NCBI GenBank assembly: GCA_903926285.1
Contig: CAIYIP010000079.1
Span: 1 to 6,590 of the forward strand
Direction of reading: 5' to 3'
Length of the DNA: 6,590 bases
From: an uncultured Gammaproteobacteria bacterium
GTDB taxonomy: Bacteria; Pseudomonadota; Gammaproteobacteria; Pseudomonadales; Pseudohongiellaceae
In this document: in pieces, positions 1 to 6,281 of the stretch
How the letters are laid out: the number at the start of each line of letters is the position of its first letter
How positions within the stretch are numbered: position 1 is the stretch's first letter
Made by a program: the position numbers and the translations under genes
The notes under the pieces: generated by a model
The model's database searches: none
Told to the model about the DNA's origin: nothing
Seen by the model: only the letters and a program-made list of their open reading frames with translations

Positions 1-1
1 G

Positions 2-658
2 CTGTGGCCATTGCTTGGCTTTGGCTTGCTGGTTTTACTGATAGTGCTGACCAGCGCAGATCTCGTGCTGGCCGATCGGATCTATCAGACGTCGGGCGGC
101 AGCTGGCGTTTGCGGGATGCGTGGCTTACCAGTGGCTTGCTGCACAAGGGCGGCAGAACGCTGGTAAATGTGGCGGCGGTTGTATTGTTGTTCATGACGC
201 TGGCGAGTCTGCTGCTGCCCCGGCTGCGGGCTCATCGCCGGGCATTGATGTACCTGCTGACCAGTGCATTATTGTCAGGGCTTGTGATCAATCTGCTCAA
301 ACAATTAACACATGTGGATTGCCCTTGGGATCTTGTGCGATATGGTGGTGCCAATAACTATGTCGGCATTTTCACGCGGCAGCCGCTGGCTGCCGATTAC
401 GGCGCTTGTTTCCCTGCTGGCCATGCGAGTGCCGCCTACGCATGGTTCGGCTTGTATTTTCTTGCGCGCACCTATCGACCGCACCTCCAGGCTTATGCGC
501 TTGGTGGGGTTATCGTGCTGGGGCTGTTGTTTGGCATTGGCCAGCAACTACGCGGGGCACATTTTGTTTCTCATGATGTGTGGACCGTTGCTATCTGTTG
601 GGTGATAGCGACTGTTGCGTACCTGGCTTTTTTCCGCAGTAGTAACAGGGATATGTGA
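2..658 (+). CDS. PAP2-family membrane phosphatase, 5'-truncated by the window edge
   Basis: This is an integral inner-membrane phosphatase of the PAP2 (type 2 phosphatidic acid phosphatase) superfamily, resembling the COG3907 group. The frame is open to the window edge, so the true start lies upstream. The TTG at 11 is only the first in-frame start-like codon, and perhaps 15-30 residues are missing. Numbered from that TTG, there are about five hydrophobic segments (1-22, 52-70, 78-96, 139-153, 162-180, 190-208). The active-site blocks are K97 with CPW at 104-106, FPAGH at 134-138, and RGAHFVSHD at 181-189. These correspond to the family's K-x6-RP, PSGH and SR-x5-H-x3-D motifs, with Cys in place of Arg in the first and altered spacing in the third. 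Relatives dephosphorylate lipid phosphates such as undecaprenyl pyrophosphate, phosphatidate or lipid A. The substrate here cannot be read from sequence. No partner gene is visible, and the next gene starts 224 nt downstream. Confidence 0.88.
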   Translation: MWPLLGFGLLVLLIVLTSADLVLADRIYQTSGGSWRLRDAWLTSGLLHKGGRTLVNVAAVVLLFMTLASLLLPRLRAHRRALMYLLTSALLSGLVINLLKQLTHVDCPWDLVRYGGANNYVGIFTRQPLAADYGACFPAGHASAAYAWFGLYFLARTYRPHLQAYALGGVIVLGLLFGIGQQLRGAHFVSHDVWTVAICWVIATVAYLAFFRSSNRDM

Positions 659-836
659 TGGGATCGTAATGCAGCCATCCCCTATTTCTTCGATACGCGC
701 AAACTTGCACTGTATTTCCTTATTCCGTCGCGCAAAGTGCTGCGCTGCCGTGACGTCTTCTATTAGAATCCCGCTCGAGCTGCGAGCCCGACTTGCCTCC
801 GCAATACTGGCCATGCATGCTGAATAATAACAATGC

Positions 837-861
837 GAACTCTTGCAAAAACTCAGAGTTC
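837..861. promoter_or_regulatory. Inverted repeat just upstream of the dehydrogenase RBS
   Basis: Two perfect 7-bp arms, GAACTCT (837-843) and AGAGTTC (855-861), are separated by 11 nt. The repeat ends 10 nt before the ribosome binding site of the PQQ dehydrogenase. It could be an operator for a dimeric regulator or a hairpin in the 5' leader. No regulator gene is visible beside it, so the role is inferred from position only. A possible -10 box, TAGAAT at 764-769, lies upstream but has no convincing -35 partner. Confidence 0.35.
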
Positions 862-882
862 CAAGCATCCAGGAAAAATTTC

Positions 883-3000
883 ATGCACATCAGACATCGA
901 CCAACACAGTCACTCAAGCGCATAGCCAGGCCAGCTTTCAGCAAGTTGTTTACGGCAGGGTTGCTTGCGGTACTTGCAGCACAGGGTTATGCCCAGGATA
1001 TTGGCGAGGGTGTCGACATCTTCAATGCCACCTGTGCACATTGCCATGGCGGCAACGGGCAGGGCGGGCAATTGGCACCGTCGCTGTTGCAGCGTGTCGC
1101 GCGCGACGACGATGCTGCGCTGAGTGAATTTCTGCATGTCGGCAATCCGCTCAAAGGTATGCCACCTGCGCCAATCGAAGACAACCAGTATCCCGCACTG
1201 CTCTCATACTTACGCTTTCTGGCATCCACTGTATCCGACGAGTCCTTCGCAACCGCAGATACTCTCAACCAGTACTCCTCGATGCCGAGCATTGAAAACT
1301 TCGTGCCTGTGACTGAAGCGATGCTGCTCAATCCGAGCCCGAACGACTGGCTGTGGTACAGCCGCACGGCGGATGCGCAGCGCTTCAGTCCGCTCGACCA
1401 GATTAACCGCAGTAACGTCAAACAGCTGGGCATGGCCTGGTCGAAAGGTCTGCCTGCCGGCATGACCGAAACCATCCCAACGGTTTACAACGGTGTTATG
1501 TACATCACGCTGCCCGGCTCGAACGTTGCGGCGCTCGACGCGACCACCGGCGACACGATCTGGGAATACAAACGCGAATACGCCAATCCCGGCACCGGCG
1601 GTGGCGGCCGTTCCAAAACCATGTCGATCTTTGCTGACATGGTGTATTTCACCGCACCCGACTCGACCATCGTTGCGCTCGATGCCAAAACCGGCGCAGT
1701 GCGATGGGAAGCGGTCGCGGACGAACGCGGCCATACCTCAGGGTCTATTGTCGTCGAAGGCAACGTGATTTCCGGTGGTACATGCACCGGCGGCCTGCGC
1801 GAAAACTGCTATATCTCGGCTCATGATGCCTACACAGGTGAACTCATCTGGAAGTTTTACACCGCGCAGGCGCCTGATGATCCCCCGGGTTTCGATACCT
1901 GGAACGGGGCACCTGTGGCAACCCGCCGCGCCTCAACCTGGGGACTACCCGGTGGCTACGATCCGCAAACCGGGCTGATTTACTGGGGCATTGCCAATCC
2001 AACACCCAATACCCGCGCCGACCGCCATCAAGGTGATGCAGGTGGCACCGGTTATTCCGCACCGTCAGATCTCTACAGCAACTCGACGGTTGCGATTAAT
2101 CCTGATACCGGTGAGCTCGCGTGGTACTACCAGCATCTGCCCGGCGACGACTGGGATGAAGATATGAACCAGGAACGCATCATCGTGCGCACCAAGATCA
2201 ATCCTGATCCGAACTTCGTGCAGTGGATCAACCCGGAAATTCCGCAAGGCGAAGAACGTGACGTAATCGTGAACATCGGCGAAGGCGGCGGCATGTGGAT
2301 GCTCGACAAGGCGACCGGCAAATTTATCTGGGCCACGCCGTTTCCGGCACCGGTCGATAATTTCATCCTCAGCGACATCGACCTGACCACGGGCATCACG
2401 CATATCAATCGTGATCTCGTGCTCGAGAATCCAGGTGATCACAGCATCGTGTGTTATTTCAATACGCGCAGTTACTGGCCATCTGCCTACGATCCGGGTC
2501 GCAACTCGATTTTTGTGCCGTTCATCCGTAATTGCCTCAACATGACGCGAGCGAGTGAAGCGACTGAAACCTTGCCGGCCATGCCCGAAAGCCGAATCGG
2601 CATTCCACAACCAGGCATTCCACTGGACGAGCTGAACGGTCTGTCGCGCGTCAATCTCGAAACTGGCGAAATCACGCTGTGGCCAACCGGTCGCATCCCG
2701 AATAACAGCTCGGTCCTCGCCACCGCAGGCGATCTCATCTTCATGGGTGACATCAATCGCCGCTACAGTGCCTACGATCCGGACAGTGGCGAAGTATTGT
2801 GGGAAACCATACTTGGTGGCCCGATCTCGACCAGCAACATCACGTATTCGGTGAATGGTCGCCAGTACATCGCTGTCATCACCGGTAATAACCTGTCTCA
2901 TCCCGGCCTCAATACCGGCACCATGGGCCCGATACGCCTCAACCTCAATAACAGTGCAGACAACAGCAATGCGTTGTATGTGTTTGCGTTGCCTGAGTAG
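883..3000 (+). CDS. Exported quinohemoprotein dehydrogenase: cytochrome c plus PQQ-dependent beta-propeller
   Basis: This is a 705-residue periplasmic dehydrogenase likely to oxidise an alcohol, sugar or aldehyde with pyrroloquinoline quinone, passing electrons to its own heme. The ATG at 883 is chosen because AGGA at 871-874 sits 8 nt upstream and a signal peptide follows directly (basic residues, hydrophobic 22-33, probable cleavage after GYA at 35-37). The cytochrome c domain (about 40-140) has the heme site CAHCH at 51-55 and a likely axial Met93 in GMPP. From about N154 the PQQ propeller starts (NDWLWYSR) and carries seven tryptophan-docking repeats of the form D-x-TG-x-x-x-W. The cofactor site includes N372 (ANPTPN), the likely catalytic D425 in DDWDED, and D427 two residues further, the position that binds lanthanide in XoxF-type enzymes. 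The adjacent Cys-Cys pair of methanol dehydrogenases is absent, while C301 and C309 are present. The heme is N-terminal, as reported for polyvinyl-alcohol dehydrogenases, whereas type II alcohol dehydrogenases carry it at the C-terminus. The substrate is unknown and no PQQ biosynthesis genes are nearby. Confidence 0.92.
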   Translation: MHIRHRPTQSLKRIARPAFSKLFTAGLLAVLAAQGYAQDIGEGVDIFNATCAHCHGGNGQGGQLAPSLLQRVARDDDAALSEFLHVGNPLKGMPPAPIEDNQYPALLSYLRFLASTVSDESFATADTLNQYSSMPSIENFVPVTEAMLLNPSPNDWLWYSRTADAQRFSPLDQINRSNVKQLGMAWSKGLPAGMTETIPTVYNGVMYITLPGSNVAALDATTGDTIWEYKREYANPGTGGGGRSKTMSIFADMVYFTAPDSTIVALDAKTGAVRWEAVADERGHTSGSIVVEGNVISGGTCTGGLRENCYISAHDAYTGELIWKFYTAQAPDDPPGFDTWNGAPVATRRASTWGLPGGYDPQTGLIYWGIANPTPNTRADRHQGDAGGTGYSAPSDLYSNSTVAINPDTGELAWYYQHLPGDDWDEDMNQERIIVRTKINPDPNFVQWINPEIPQGEERDVIVNIGEGGGMWMLDKATGKFIWATPFPAPVDNFILSDIDLTTGITHINRDLVLENPGDHSIVCYFNTRSYWPSAYDPGRNSIFVPFIRNCLNMTRASEATETLPAMPESRIGIPQPGIPLDELNGLSRVNLETGEITLWPTGRIPNNSSVLATAGDLIFMGDINRRYSAYDPDSGEVLWETILGGPISTSNITYSVNGRQYIAVITGNNLSHPGLNTGTMGPIRLNLNNSADNSNALYVFALPE

Positions 3001-3020
3001 TGAGTGCATAAGTAATACAG

Positions 3021-3055
3021 ATGCCGGAGGCGCGTGCTGCCTCCGGCATTTTTTT
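3021..3055 (+). terminator. Rho-independent terminator of the dehydrogenase gene
   Basis: A perfect 11-bp stem, ATGCCGGAGGC (3021-3031) with GCCTCCGGCAT (3039-3049), closes a 7-nt loop and runs into a T tail at 3049-3055. It begins 20 nt after the stop codon, so it ends transcription of the dehydrogenase. On the opposite strand there is no T run after the hairpin, so it should terminate mainly on the + strand. Confidence 0.93.
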
Positions 3056-3057
3056 AT

Positions 3058-3488
3058 CTGCAAAACTTTCAGCACTCTGTCATGCGACTTCAAAACGAGG
3101 TCGCCAGGCTTGAGTTGTTCGCGCAGGGTCTTGCCTTCAAATTCACTGACAACCTCCACCGAACCTGCTTCGAGCGTAACAATGACAAGGTGATTCTTGC
3201 GCTGCACCTGAAACCGGGTGCCCAGCGCAACTATGCGGCTGTCGCCCACGGCAACAGAAAACGGCCGCTGGGCGTCGTGCGCAACATCGAAGAACACACG
3301 GCCTTTGACGAGATCAACGGCAGGCGCCTGTGCGGTCATCTTCACGGTGACTTCGCTATCGACATCGAGACTCGTGAGCGTGCCATCATCCAGCGCCAAT
3401 GTGCGAACCGCGCCCGCTCCTCTGGACGACAGTCCGGTGCTTGCAAACGCGCAAACCAGGCCGCGGCCTCTCCCTGAGATATCGACAT
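3058..3488 (-). pseudogene. Broken fecR (anti-sigma regulator) with internal out-of-frame deletion and lost 3' end
   Basis: FecR proteins are inner-membrane regulators that control an ECF sigma factor in response to a TonB-dependent receptor. The ATG at 3488-3486 has a good RBS (GAGGTGG, 5-nt spacing). It opens a 48-codon frame ending at 3342 whose first ~32 residues (EAAAWFARLQ, then RPEERARFAHWR) match the N-terminal cytoplasmic FecR region (DUF4880 type). In another frame, from about 3405 to 3061, come 115 residues of the central FecR domain: RTLALDDGT, VKGRVFFDVAHD, RPFSV, VALGTRFQV, VTLEAGSVEVV and LKPGD. The stretch normally between these parts, including the transmembrane helix, is missing, and the frames differ. 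An internal deletion near 3395-3410 is therefore the simplest reading. The C-terminal domain is also gone, because the frame runs without a stop into the neighbouring terminator hairpin. No sigma factor or receptor gene is present beside it. The remnant is convergent with the PQQ dehydrogenase. Confidence 0.8.
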
Positions 3489-3717
3489 AAATTCCACCTC
3501 TGCTACAACTTGCTCCGCAAAGACGTAACGAGCCGGGTCTTACCCTACCTCTATTTTCACTTTTTTTTGAGAAGGCCGGAGATCGGCTGGAGGCGGCCTG
3601 GACGGCACCTGCCGGCCGTGGCGCCACAGAATCTGGCTGTGCAGGATACATTCCCGCGCGCTTGGCTTGTTGCCGGGTTACCATAGCCGAATCCAGCAAT
3701 AGGCTTTCTGGTGAAAT
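3489..3717. other. Divergent intergenic stretch between fecR remnant and DUF4159 gene
   Basis: This 229-nt stretch has no reading frame with recognisable similarity on either strand. In particular I see no trace of the ECF sigma factor gene that usually precedes fecR. It contains an eight-T run at 3561-3568 and GC-rich inverted arms GGCCGG (3574-3579) and CCGGCC (3612-3617) with a long loop. The T run lies on the wrong side for a + strand terminator. Promoters for the two divergent genes should lie here, but none is clear enough to call. Confidence 0.5.
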
Positions 3718-4542
3718 ATGTTAAGGATTCGGCTGATATTGATGTGCATGTTTTCATTGCTGCTGGCGCCAGCGCATGGCCAACAGCCGTGGCGTCAATA
3801 TCCAAGTCTTGAGCGTGACTGGAACAGCCAGGACGAACTTCCCACCGATTATGAGCAGCCCGGCGAATTTGTTGTGGGTCGTCTGATGTTTCCGCAATAC
3901 GCGAGCGGTCCCTTTGGCAGCGGCAGGGGCGATTGGCGTCGTGGTGGTACTGCCTGGACAGTGGACTATCCGCAAGGTGACAGAACTTTTGCGCGCTTGC
4001 TGCAACGACTTACCACCCTCAATGTTCGTACCGTAGAACAGCCCGTCAACCTTGATGAGGATGATGAAGCATTTTATTGGCCCTTTCTGATTTCCGGACT
4101 CGTCGGCAGCTGGAATCTCACAGACAACCAGGCGCGCAAACTGCGCGAACACCTGCTCAAAGGGGGTTTCTTACTCTGCGACAGTTTTTATGGTGAATTC
4201 GAGTGGGAAGGTTTCACCAAAACGCTGAAGCGGATTTTTCCTGATCGAGCCGTAGTCGATTTGCCCGACGACCATGCGATTTTCCAGACGCCGTTTGACC
4301 TGCACGACAAACGCCAGATACCCACCTGGCAATATCTGCCGCAAGGTTACCGCGAAGGTGGCGACACGCCGCACTGGCGCGCAATTCTCGACGACGACGG
4401 GCGTGTGATGGTGATGATTACTTTCAACAACGATATCGCCGACGGCTGGCAGCGCGCGGATGATCCCGGTTATCCGCAGCTCGAAGCCAATCTTGCCATC
4501 AGGCTCGGCGTGAACTTTGCGATGTATGCGTTGACGCATTGA
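3718..4542 (+). CDS. Secreted DUF4159-domain protein
   Basis: This 274-residue protein has unknown molecular function and belongs to the DUF4159 family. The ATG at 3718 is followed by a signal peptide (MLRIR, hydrophobic to about 17, cleavage probably after AHG at 19-21), so the mature protein should be periplasmic or extracellular. The RBS is poor, with only GGTGA 3 nt upstream. The DUF4159 domain runs from about 49 to the end. Recognisable blocks are FVVGRLMFP (51-59), WTVDYPQGDR (80-89), LTTLNVRT (98-105), FYWPFLISG (119-127), LREHLLKGGFLLCDSFYG (142-159), RIFPDR (172-177), LPDDHAIF (182-189), HWRAILDDDGRVMVMITFN (219-237) and the terminal NFAMYALTH (266-274). In other bacteria DUF4159 proteins often accompany MoxR, DUF58 and von Willebrand-factor genes. 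None is present here, and the gene stands alone between a divergent fecR remnant and convergent genes. Family assignment is secure; function is not known. Confidence 0.85.
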   Translation: MLRIRLILMCMFSLLLAPAHGQQPWRQYPSLERDWNSQDELPTDYEQPGEFVVGRLMFPQYASGPFGSGRGDWRRGGTAWTVDYPQGDRTFARLLQRLTTLNVRTVEQPVNLDEDDEAFYWPFLISGLVGSWNLTDNQARKLREHLLKGGFLLCDSFYGEFEWEGFTKTLKRIFPDRAVVDLPDDHAIFQTPFDLHDKRQIPTWQYLPQGYREGGDTPHWRAILDDDGRVMVMITFNNDIADGWQRADDPGYPQLEANLAIRLGVNFAMYALTH

Positions 4543-4692
4543 GAAGGCAGCAGTCCTCGTGCGGCACAGACGTTCTGGTTCCAATATTCCTGGAAGCCCG
4601 AAATAACAATACCTACATGAGTAGCGCCAGCAGCGCAAAATATTAAAGGCGGGGTACTGATTGCACTCAAGTCATAACTGACTGGACTTCTC

Positions 4693-4719
4693 CTGCCAGC
4701 GTTATTCCGCTGCTGGCAG
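4693..4719. other. Hairpin between convergent genes
   Basis: CTGCCAGC (4693-4700) and GCTGGCAG (4712-4719) form a perfect 8-bp stem with an 11-nt loop. It lies between the DUF4159 gene and the convergent - strand genes, where a terminator would be expected. Neither strand has a T run after it, so it may be a weak or Rho-assisted bidirectional terminator. A 12-bp palindrome, TTCAAGCTTGAA, lies at 4744-4755 inside the short ypfJ-like remnant. Confidence 0.35.
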
Positions 4720-4739
4720 ATGCGTGATTCCTTAGGTGG

Positions 4740-4781
4740 TCACTTCAAGCTTGAACTGCGTCCACGTCCTTGCCAGCGCAT
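4740..4781 (-). pseudogene. 5' remnant of a YpfJ-like neutral zinc metallopeptidase gene (or a 13-codon ORF)
   Basis: On the - strand, a strong Shine-Dalgarno site (AAAGGAG at 4795-4789) lies 7 nt before an ATG at 4781-4779. This opens MRWQGRGRSSSLK and then a TGA at 4742-4740. The first residues match the conserved start of the YpfJ/COG2321 predicted metallopeptidases, which begin MRWQGRR followed by a Ser-rich, Asn-Val-Glu-Asp stretch. No more of that protein follows in any frame, and the membrane segment and HExxH protease motif are absent. I read this as the surviving start of a gene otherwise deleted. It sits 35 nt downstream of the cfa stop codon, as a second gene of the same operon would. 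A short functional peptide or a chance match remains possible. Confidence 0.5.
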
Positions 4782-4816
4782 TGTTTATCTCCTTTAAACT
4801 GCTGATGAAGTGAGTA

Positions 4817-5980
4817 TCACCCACGATACAGATAATCTCTGCTTACCGGCACGCTGCCATGTTGCTTCGCGAGCTGCACCTGATAGACCACGAGGTCGGA
4901 ATAGCGAAAGGCCGCTTCGCACGCCGACAGGTAGAACTCCCACATCCTGCAGAATTCTTCGTTCATGAGGCCGCTGATCGCGTCGCGATTTTGTTGGAAG
5001 CGGTCGTACCAGCTGCGCAGTGTGTTGGCGTAGTGCAAGCGCCACACTTCGATGTCATTCACCTGCAGTCGGCTGTGTTCGATGGCCCTGGTTATTTCAG
5101 ACAAGGCCGGCGTACTGCCACCTGGAAAAATATGCTTGCGGATCCACGGGTTTGTAAGGCCTGGAGGTCCTGAGCGGCCAATCGTGTGAATAAGCGCGAC
5201 GCCATCCTGCCTCAACAGGTCGCGTACCTGCCCGAAATAGGTTTCGTAAAAAGGGCGGCCGACATGTTCGAACATGCCGACACTGACGATGCGGTTGTAA
5301 CTGCCTTTGTGTTCGCGGTAGTCCGAGAGTTCAAAGCGGACATTGCGCGCGCCGCGAATTTCCTGCTCCCTGCGTGCAACCGCGAGTTGCTCCTTCGACA
5401 GCGTAATGCCCACAACTTCGCAGTCATAATGTTTGGCCAGATGAAATGCGAGGCTGCCCCAGCCGCAGCCGATGTCGAGAATCCTGTTGCCAGGCTTGAT
5501 CAGCAGTTTGGATGCAATGTGATGGGCCTTGGCTTGTTGCGCCTGTTCCAGCGTGAGCGATTCCTGCGGGAAATAAGCGCAGGAGTAATACATCTCGTCA
5601 TCAAGGAATTTGCGAAACACAGGTGCGGGAACATCGTAGTGATGCGAGACATTGGAGTAGCTGCGCTTGATCTTGTTCCATTCCTTCAACGCCTCACCGA
5701 AGGGCAGCAGCCAGCGGTTGAGTCGGTAACTGGTGAAGTTTTCCCGCAGCACGGCGAGTAAATTGCGTAAGCCCGTGCTACCCGCATCCCACTGACCCCG
5801 AATGTAAGTTTCGCCCAGTTCAAACTCCCAATCTTTGGCGATACTGCGGATAGCGTCTTCGTCCTTGATGTTCCAGTGTGCTTCCACCCCTTGCTGGCCG
5901 AAGGTGTATTCGCCGCCATTGGGCAGGTGGAGGTGGAGAATGCCGTTTTTGATATGTTTTTTAAGCAGGTCGATATACAT
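4817..5980 (-). CDS. cfa: Cyclopropane-fatty-acyl-phospholipid synthase family protein
   Basis: This 387-residue SAM-dependent methyltransferase is about the length of E. coli Cfa (382). It should add a methylene bridge to cis double bonds of phospholipid acyl chains at the cytoplasmic membrane face, a change linked to stationary-phase and acid tolerance. The ATG at 5980-5978 has a strong RBS (AAAGGAG at 5995-5989, 8-nt spacing). An N-terminal lipid-binding region (about 1-105) precedes the methyltransferase core. The SAM-binding motif is LDIGCGWGSLAFHLA (168-182). Residues matching the catalytic and bicarbonate-binding set of E. coli Cfa are all present: C134 (YYSCAYF), E238 (MFEHVG), H265 and I267 (IHTIG), and Y317 (HYANT). 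It therefore looks active. The common partner genes (DUF1365, FAD-dependent oxidoreductase) are absent on the visible side. Some family members make other methylated lipids, so the exact product is inferred. Confidence 0.93.
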   Translation of the reverse strand: MYIDLLKKHIKNGILHLHLPNGGEYTFGQQGVEAHWNIKDEDAIRSIAKDWEFELGETYIRGQWDAGSTGLRNLLAVLRENFTSYRLNRWLLPFGEALKEWNKIKRSYSNVSHHYDVPAPVFRKFLDDEMYYSCAYFPQESLTLEQAQQAKAHHIASKLLIKPGNRILDIGCGWGSLAFHLAKHYDCEVVGITLSKEQLAVARREQEIRGARNVRFELSDYREHKGSYNRIVSVGMFEHVGRPFYETYFGQVRDLLRQDGVALIHTIGRSGPPGLTNPWIRKHIFPGGSTPALSEITRAIEHSRLQVNDIEVWRLHYANTLRSWYDRFQQNRDAISGLMNEEFCRMWEFYLSACEAAFRYSDLVVYQVQLAKQHGSVPVSRDYLYRG

Positions 5981-6037
5981 GTCATCAACTCCTTTGGGCT
6001 ATCTGGCTTTCTGTTGGAGATCTGAGTGTCGTTAACG

Positions 6038-6065
6038 ATTTTGCTACAAATTACCACTCTTGCAA
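6038..6065 (-). promoter_or_regulatory. Candidate cfa promoter (weak)
   Basis: Reading the - strand, TTGCAA (6065-6060) and CAAAAT (6043-6038) are separated by 16 nt, each matching four of six consensus bases of a sigma-70 promoter. A start near 6031 would give a leader of about 50 nt before the cfa ATG. The match is weak and could be chance. Confidence 0.22.
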
Positions 6066-6098
6066 GGGGTAACGCTTGATCTGCGGCAGACAAACCTG

Positions 6099-6127
6099 TG
6101 TCCTGGCATGGGCTAAATGTCCTGGCA
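6099..6127. repeat. 10-bp direct repeat upstream of cfa
   Basis: TGTCCTGGCA occurs at 6099-6108 and again at 6118-6127, perfectly repeated with a 19-bp period, close to two helical turns. It lies about 120-147 nt upstream of the cfa start. Tandem sites with this spacing can bind a regulator on one DNA face, but no protein can be assigned. Confidence 0.4.
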
Positions 6128-6174
6128 ACAAACATACGGGTGTTGCGAGTCCGGTTTTGCAGAAAGGGGAGGGC

Positions 6175-6189
6175 GCTGCAATTTGCAGC
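6175..6189. promoter_or_regulatory. Operator-like inverted repeat
   Basis: GCTGCAA (6175-6181) and TTGCAGC (6183-6189) are perfect 7-bp arms around one central T. Such compact symmetry is typical of sites for dimeric helix-turn-helix regulators. No regulator is encoded nearby in the visible sequence, so the function is unassigned. Confidence 0.35.
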
Positions 6190-6210
6190 CACTTATGTGG
6201 TTTCAATTTA

Positions 6211-6243
6211 GGGGAATGATGGGGATGGGGGTAAATCGTGGGG
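6211..6243 (+). other. Four-tract G-run cluster (possible G-quadruplex)
   Basis: Four runs of at least four G (6211-6214, 6221-6224, 6227-6231, 6240-6243) occur within 33 nt, with loops of 6, 2 and 8 nt. The last loop is one base longer than the usual search limit. The G-rich strand is opposite to transcription of both flanking genes, so any quadruplex would form in DNA and not in their transcripts. Confidence 0.45.
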
Positions 6244-6253
6244 AGCAGGAATT

Positions 6254-6281
6254 GCCGGAGCAGCACAAAACCGGCTCCGGC
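6254..6281 (-). terminator. Probable terminator hairpin of the VOC gene
   Basis: GCCGGAGC and GCTCCGGC (6254-6261 and 6274-6281) pair as a perfect 8-bp GC-rich stem with a 12-nt loop. It starts 13 nt after the stop codon of the - strand VOC gene. Position and stem strength suit a terminator, but no clear T run follows on that strand, so efficiency is uncertain. Confidence 0.45.

Noticed and set aside
773..787. GCTCG/CGAGC hairpin after the PAP2 gene as a terminator
   Set aside because: The stem is only 5 bp with no T run and lies over 110 nt from the stop codon.
987..1787. Several open frames of 100-174 residues on the - strand within the dehydrogenase gene
   Set aside because: They overlap the cytochrome c and PQQ coding sequence, have no RBS or family motifs, and reflect codon bias on the opposite strand.
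3342..3488. Possibility that the two fecR frames are joined by programmed frameshifting
   Set aside because: No slippery sequence is evident, and the segment with the membrane helix is absent, so a shift would not restore a normal FecR protein. Deletion explains it better.
2065..3699. A 544-residue open frame on the - strand opposite the PQQ dehydrogenase
   Set aside because: Only the part from about 3405 to 3061 has family similarity (FecR domain). The rest is the antisense shadow of the dehydrogenase gene and has no RBS or recognisable domain, so it is not one long gene.
4171..4638. A 155-residue open frame on the - strand over the DUF4159 3' end
   Set aside because: Most of it is antisense to the conserved DUF4159 domain and it has no recognisable features.
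5186..5761. A 191-residue open frame on the + strand inside cfa
   Set aside because: It is the antisense shadow of the cfa core, whose catalytic motifs are all on the - strand. The + frame shows no domain.
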